Part shown: positions 6,339 through 8,616 of the stretch, in pieces
How the letters are laid out: each line of letters opens with the position of its first letter
Numbering within the stretch: position 1 is the stretch's first letter
Origin: Clostridia bacterium
GTDB taxonomy: Bacteria; Bacillota; Clostridia; Christensenellales; CAG-1252
DNA: 8,616 nt
NCBI GenBank assembly: GCA_017615495.1
Contig: JAGAAA010000027.1
Coordinates: 1 to 8,616, forward strand
Direction: 5' to 3'
The notes under the pieces: generated by a model
The model's database searches: none
Told to the model about the DNA's origin: nothing
Seen by the model: only the letters and a program-made list of their open reading frames with translations
Made by a program: the position numbers and the translations under genes

Positions 6339-6812
6339 ATGCCGCAATACAAATTATGTCCGCGTTGTCTTTTGAACTACATTCCGGAAGACGAAGAATA
6401 CTGCGAGGTCTGCAAAGAGGAACTGCGCGGCGTTCGATTTGAAGAAGACGAAGACGATCTTTATACCAAAACTTGCCCCAGATGCGGCGCCTTGATCCCC
6501 GACGACCAAGATTACTGCGAAAACTGCCGTCAAGACCTTGAAGACAAGCTTGGCGACGAGGATGAAAGCTGGGACAGCGAGGAGAACGCCGAAAACGGCG
6601 AGAGTCTCGACGCCGACGATACGGAAGACACCATCGACGACGATCTCGAGGGCGAAGAAGGCTTCGACGGCGAAGGCTTCGACGACGAAGAGGAAGAAGA
6701 GGAAGTCCCCGAAGAGGAATTCCCCGACGAAGACGAGATCTTCGGCTTTGACACCAACGTAGACGAAAACGACTACGAAGAAGACGAGGACGACGAAGAC
6801 GACGATAAGTAA
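6339..6812 (+). CDS. Double zinc-ribbon protein with hyperacidic C-terminal tail
   Basis: The protein has 157 residues in two parts. The N-terminal 65 or so hold two zinc-ribbon units: C7-x2-C10-x11-C22-x2-C25 and C46-x2-C49-x10-C60-x2-C63. Their similar wording (CPRCLLNYIPEDEEYCEVC and CPRCGALIPDDQDYCENC) suggests internal duplication. The remaining 94 residues contain 54 Asp or Glu and almost no basic residues, so this part should be disordered and strongly negative. There is no signal peptide or membrane segment, so it is probably cytoplasmic. Zinc ribbons of this type bind protein or nucleic acid. An acidic tail could mimic nucleic acid, bind cations or contact basic proteins. None of these is shown by the sequence. 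The gene stands alone, with a consensus promoter, an ideal ribosome binding site 6 nt before the ATG and a terminator 3 nt after the stop. I do not recognise a specific family name. Confidence 0.88.
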   Translation: MPQYKLCPRCLLNYIPEDEEYCEVCKEELRGVRFEEDEDDLYTKTCPRCGALIPDDQDYCENCRQDLEDKLGDEDESWDSEENAENGESLDADDTEDTIDDDLEGEEGFDGEGFDDEEEEEEVPEEEFPDEDEIFGFDTNVDENDYEEDEDDEDDDK

Positions 6813-6815
6813 ACG

Positions 6816-6842
6816 AAAAGCGCGTTATCAAACGCGCTTTTT
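6816..6842 (+). terminator. Intrinsic terminator of the zinc-ribbon gene
   Basis: AAAAGCGCGTT (6816-6826), loop ATCA, AACGCGCTTTT (6831-6841), followed by T, A, TT. The 11-bp perfect stem starts 3 nt after the stop codon. The opposite strand also has T-rich flanks, so weak bidirectional activity is possible. Confidence 0.9.
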
Positions 6843-6853
6843 ATTACACCCAC

Positions 6854-6882
6854 AAAAAAAAGATGGCAAACGCCATCTTTTT
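6854..6882 (-). terminator. Intrinsic terminator of the exported-protein gene, probably bidirectional
   Basis: On the minus strand, GATGGC, loop GTTT, GCCATC (core 6862-6877) is followed by eight T. It lies about 24 nt past the stop at 6906. A/T pairs extend the stem on both sides. On the plus strand the same hairpin is followed by TTTTTGTTTTTATTG, so it could back up the terminator at 6816. Confidence 0.88.
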
Positions 6883-6905
6883 GTTTTTATTGTTTTGATT
6901 GCTTT

Positions 6906-8351
6906 TTAGTTGTTTTCTTCCTCGGCCTTCTTGGCGGCTTCGTCCATCTTGGTCTTATCCGCAGCGGTCACAAGCGCCACGCGGGTGACGGCGGCATCCT
7001 TGCCGGAATGGACGTCGATCTCGGAGAGCTTAACGCGCGCCATGTAGTTGTAGTCGTCTTCCTGGATGAAGTAGAAGTAGCCGTCAAAGTATTCCGCGCC
7101 GGTGAAGCCCGTCTTAAACTTCTCGCCGGTGGTATAGGCGTAATGCGCGTTTGCGGACTTATCCAACGGATAATAGAGCAACACGCCGTCGCCGTTCAGA
7201 TAATAGAAGTTGTTGTTTTGCACGCAGAGAAGAGTGCCGAGGTTAAGCGAACCGAAGGTAGTAACGGCGTCCCCGTTGGTGTGATAGATCTGCGCGTTGC
7301 TGCCCGTCTTAACGACGCCTTCCGCATAGCTGAGCGGGAACAAACCGGAAAGCTCCTGATTGGAAAGACAAACTTCGTTTGCCGCGTTGAAGGCAAAGGT
7401 GTTGTCTTGGAACTCGTAAGCGTAGGTGCCTTCCACCGTACCGCTGGAAGAAGTGCCCACGTAAGAAGTCTTGGAATAGTAGATGGCAAGCTTTTCACCC
7501 GAAACGGAGGAAGAAAGCACGTTGACGCTGTATTTGCCGCCCGCGTAGCTATCCGCGCCGATCAAGGTCTTCTTGCTGCTCTTGGTGCCGCGAGCGTCGG
7601 AGATGTAAAGGGTGTTGGTGTACTCGTAAGCATCCTCGGACTTTTTGGTATAAAGGACGCAATCCGCCACGGAGGAAGATGCCTTGGGGTCGTACGTTTC
7701 GTTTTTGATAAAATGCACGGACGCGACGTCCTCGTCGATCAGGTCGCCCGGCTTATTCTTCTTGAACTTCTTGACGGTAAGATCCTTGCTGTAAAGCTTG
7801 CTGTTGGCGCTGTCAAAATAAACCAAAGCGTTTGCGGTGTACTTGTACTTCACGGAGGTATCGTCCCAATTCAAAATAACTTGGGTGCCGGTGCCGTCGA
7901 TCTTGGTGCGAAGGAACTGCAAGGTGCTGGTTTGCACTGCGCCGGAACGGTCCTCTTCCGCGCTGGGGCTGACGTAATAGATCCATTCGCCGAAGATGGA
8001 GAAACCGACGTTTTCGGAATCAGCCATAACGCTCTTGGGCACGACGACGACGTAATCGTCGCCAAGCGTGCCGTCCTCGTTGTACGTAACGCGGACGATG
8101 GCGCCCTTTTGGACCTTGCCAAACCAATTTTGCTTGCCTTTTTCAGTCAAATAACCGGTGTAACCGTTGACAAAATAAAGATAACCGCCTTGCTTCACAA
8201 CAAGCCCGCCGTTGCTTTCCACCACGGCGTTTTTGTCCCCGACTTTGGAAAGAGCCTTGGCTTTGTAGCTTTCGCAGGCGCACGCCGCGCCAAGCACGCA
8301 AAGGAGCAACGCGATCGCAATCACAGACAATATAATTTTTTTACGCATCAT
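6906..8351 (-). CDS. Exported, possibly lipid-anchored protein with beta-propeller-like (DUF5050-type) repeats
   Basis: The protein has 481 residues from the ATG at 8351. GGGAG (8357-8361) lies 5 nt before that start; a second ATG at 8348 is equally possible. The N-terminus MMRKKIILSVIAIALLLCVL is a clear signal peptide ending near GAACACES. C24 or C26 could be lipidated, but neither has a standard lipobox, so a secreted form is possible. The mature part is rich in aromatic beta-strand-like units: GGYLYFVNG, EWIYYVSP, ANALVYFDSANSKLYSKDL, NNFYYLNGDGVLLYYPL and GYFYFIQEDDYNYM. Such spaced (Y/F/W)-Y-(F/Y) strands are usual in DUF5050 / YncE-like propellers of Clostridia surface proteins. The C-terminus ends in a Lys/Glu-rich helix (MDEAAKKAEEENN). 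No enzymatic motif is visible and the function is unknown. It is a single-gene unit with its own promoter and terminator. Confidence 0.72.
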   Translation of the reverse strand: MMRKKIILSVIAIALLLCVLGAACACESYKAKALSKVGDKNAVVESNGGLVVKQGGYLYFVNGYTGYLTEKGKQNWFGKVQKGAIVRVTYNEDGTLGDDYVVVVPKSVMADSENVGFSIFGEWIYYVSPSAEEDRSGAVQTSTLQFLRTKIDGTGTQVILNWDDTSVKYKYTANALVYFDSANSKLYSKDLTVKKFKKNKPGDLIDEDVASVHFIKNETYDPKASSSVADCVLYTKKSEDAYEYTNTLYISDARGTKSSKKTLIGADSYAGGKYSVNVLSSSVSGEKLAIYYSKTSYVGTSSSGTVEGTYAYEFQDNTFAFNAANEVCLSNQELSGLFPLSYAEGVVKTGSNAQIYHTNGDAVTTFGSLNLGTLLCVQNNNFYYLNGDGVLLYYPLDKSANAHYAYTTGEKFKTGFTGAEYFDGYFYFIQEDDYNYMARVKLSEIDVHSGKDAAVTRVALVTAADKTKMDEAAKKAEEENN

Positions 8352-8404
8352 ACAATCTCCCGATATAACTGTCAAGAAGGAATAGATTATCCCTCTGATA
8401 AATA

Positions 8405-8433
8405 ATTATAGTATATAATAGCAAATTTTGCAA
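8405..8433 (-). promoter_or_regulatory. Sigma-A-type promoter of the exported-protein gene
   Basis: On the minus strand, TTGCAA (8428-8433), a 17-bp spacer and TATAAT (8405-8410). The predicted start near 8398 gives a leader of about 47 nt before the ATG at 8351. TTGCAA is itself palindromic. Confidence 0.82.
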
Positions 8434-8503
8434 TGATTTTACCAAACAAAATATCGCGCCCGTCCTTTCCTTTTGAAAGTATGGACCGACTTCGGAGGAG
8501 AAT

Positions 8504-8616
8504 ATGACTTTTAAAAAAATATTGTTGAAAGACGTCGCCGGAAACCCCCTTGGCGCATTGACCCTGGGCGGCGTACCCGCCTGCGTCACTCTGCCCGAAA
8601 ACGCCCGCGCGGAAGC
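8504..8616 (+). CDS. N-terminal fragment of an unrecognised protein, cut by window edge
   Basis: An open frame begins at the ATG at 8504, with GGAGG (8494-8498) 5 nt upstream, and runs to the window end (37 full codons). The N-terminus reads MTFKKILLKDVAGNPLGAL, followed by a Gly/Pro-containing segment with one Cys and then LPENARAEA. There is no signal peptide or transmembrane helix. Codon use resembles the neighbouring genes. The strong ribosome binding site and divergent placement support a real gene. I do not recognise the family from this fragment. No consensus plus-strand promoter was found between 8434 and 8493. Confidence 0.7.
   Translation, partial: MTFKKILLKDVAGNPLGALTLGGVPACVTLPENARAE

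Noticed and set aside
6337..6831. Arg-rich 164-codon frame on the minus strand opposite the zinc-ribbon gene
   Set aside because: It is the complement of GAA/GAC/GAG acidic codons, which read as Arg/Ser-rich sequence. The plus strand has a promoter, an ideal ribosome binding site, paired CxxC motifs and a terminator.
6816..6882. Two adjacent hairpins considered as a small RNA or repeat pair
   Set aside because: Each is a good terminator for one of the two convergent genes flanking the 93-bp gap. Their stem sequences are unrelated, so no RNA gene or repeat family is needed.
7008..8405. 465-codon open frame on the plus strand opposite the exported-protein gene
   Set aside because: It is codon-aligned with a sense gene that has a signal peptide, a ribosome binding site, a promoter and a terminator. 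The antisense frame has no ribosome binding site and even runs across the opposing promoter leader.

Overview
The window looks like a chromosomal segment from a bacterium of the Firmicutes (Bacillota), most likely an uncultivated Clostridia lineage. Three things point there. A truncated yyaC-type sporulation gene sits at the left edge. Strong AGGAGG-like ribosome binding sites precede several genes. Four consensus vegetative promoters can be read, each with exactly 17 bp between the -35 and -10 boxes. Coding DNA is moderately GC-rich and intergenic gaps are AT-rich. No mobile element, CRISPR array, tRNA or rRNA is visible.

Layout from left to right: (1) 1-200, minus, 5' part of a YyaC-family spore protease gene. 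(2) 201-326, a divergent control region with an 18-bp palindrome and a consensus promoter. (3) 327-2308, plus, a CvpA-like membrane protein gene followed 8 nt later by a condensation/alcohol-acetyltransferase-fold gene. (4) 2293-3039, minus, uppP, whose 3' end overlaps the acyltransferase gene by 16 bp. (5) 3155-5937, plus, ychF and argS in a tight operon with a 2-nt gap and one consensus promoter. (6) 5899-6126, minus, a small conserved-looking protein overlapping the argS 3' end by 39 bp. (7) 6339-6812, plus, a double zinc-ribbon protein with a hyperacidic tail, with its own promoter, ribosome binding site and terminator. (8) 6906-8351, minus, a large exported, probably beta-propeller-like protein with its own promoter and terminator. 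(9) 8504-8616, plus, the first 37 codons of an unrecognised gene.

The recognisable functions are housekeeping: Arg-tRNA charging, a ribosome-associated ATPase, and recycling of the undecaprenyl lipid carrier for cell-wall synthesis. Accessory envelope and regulatory proteins of unknown role sit among them. There is no clear evidence for a new defence or mobile system.

The most distinctive structure is how transcription ends. At both overlapping convergent gene pairs (acyltransferase/uppP and argS/small protein), the only good intrinsic terminator for the plus-strand gene lies inside the coding sequence of the opposing minus-strand gene. The genes are locked together at their 3' ends, and the same DNA serves as codons on one strand and as a terminator on the other.
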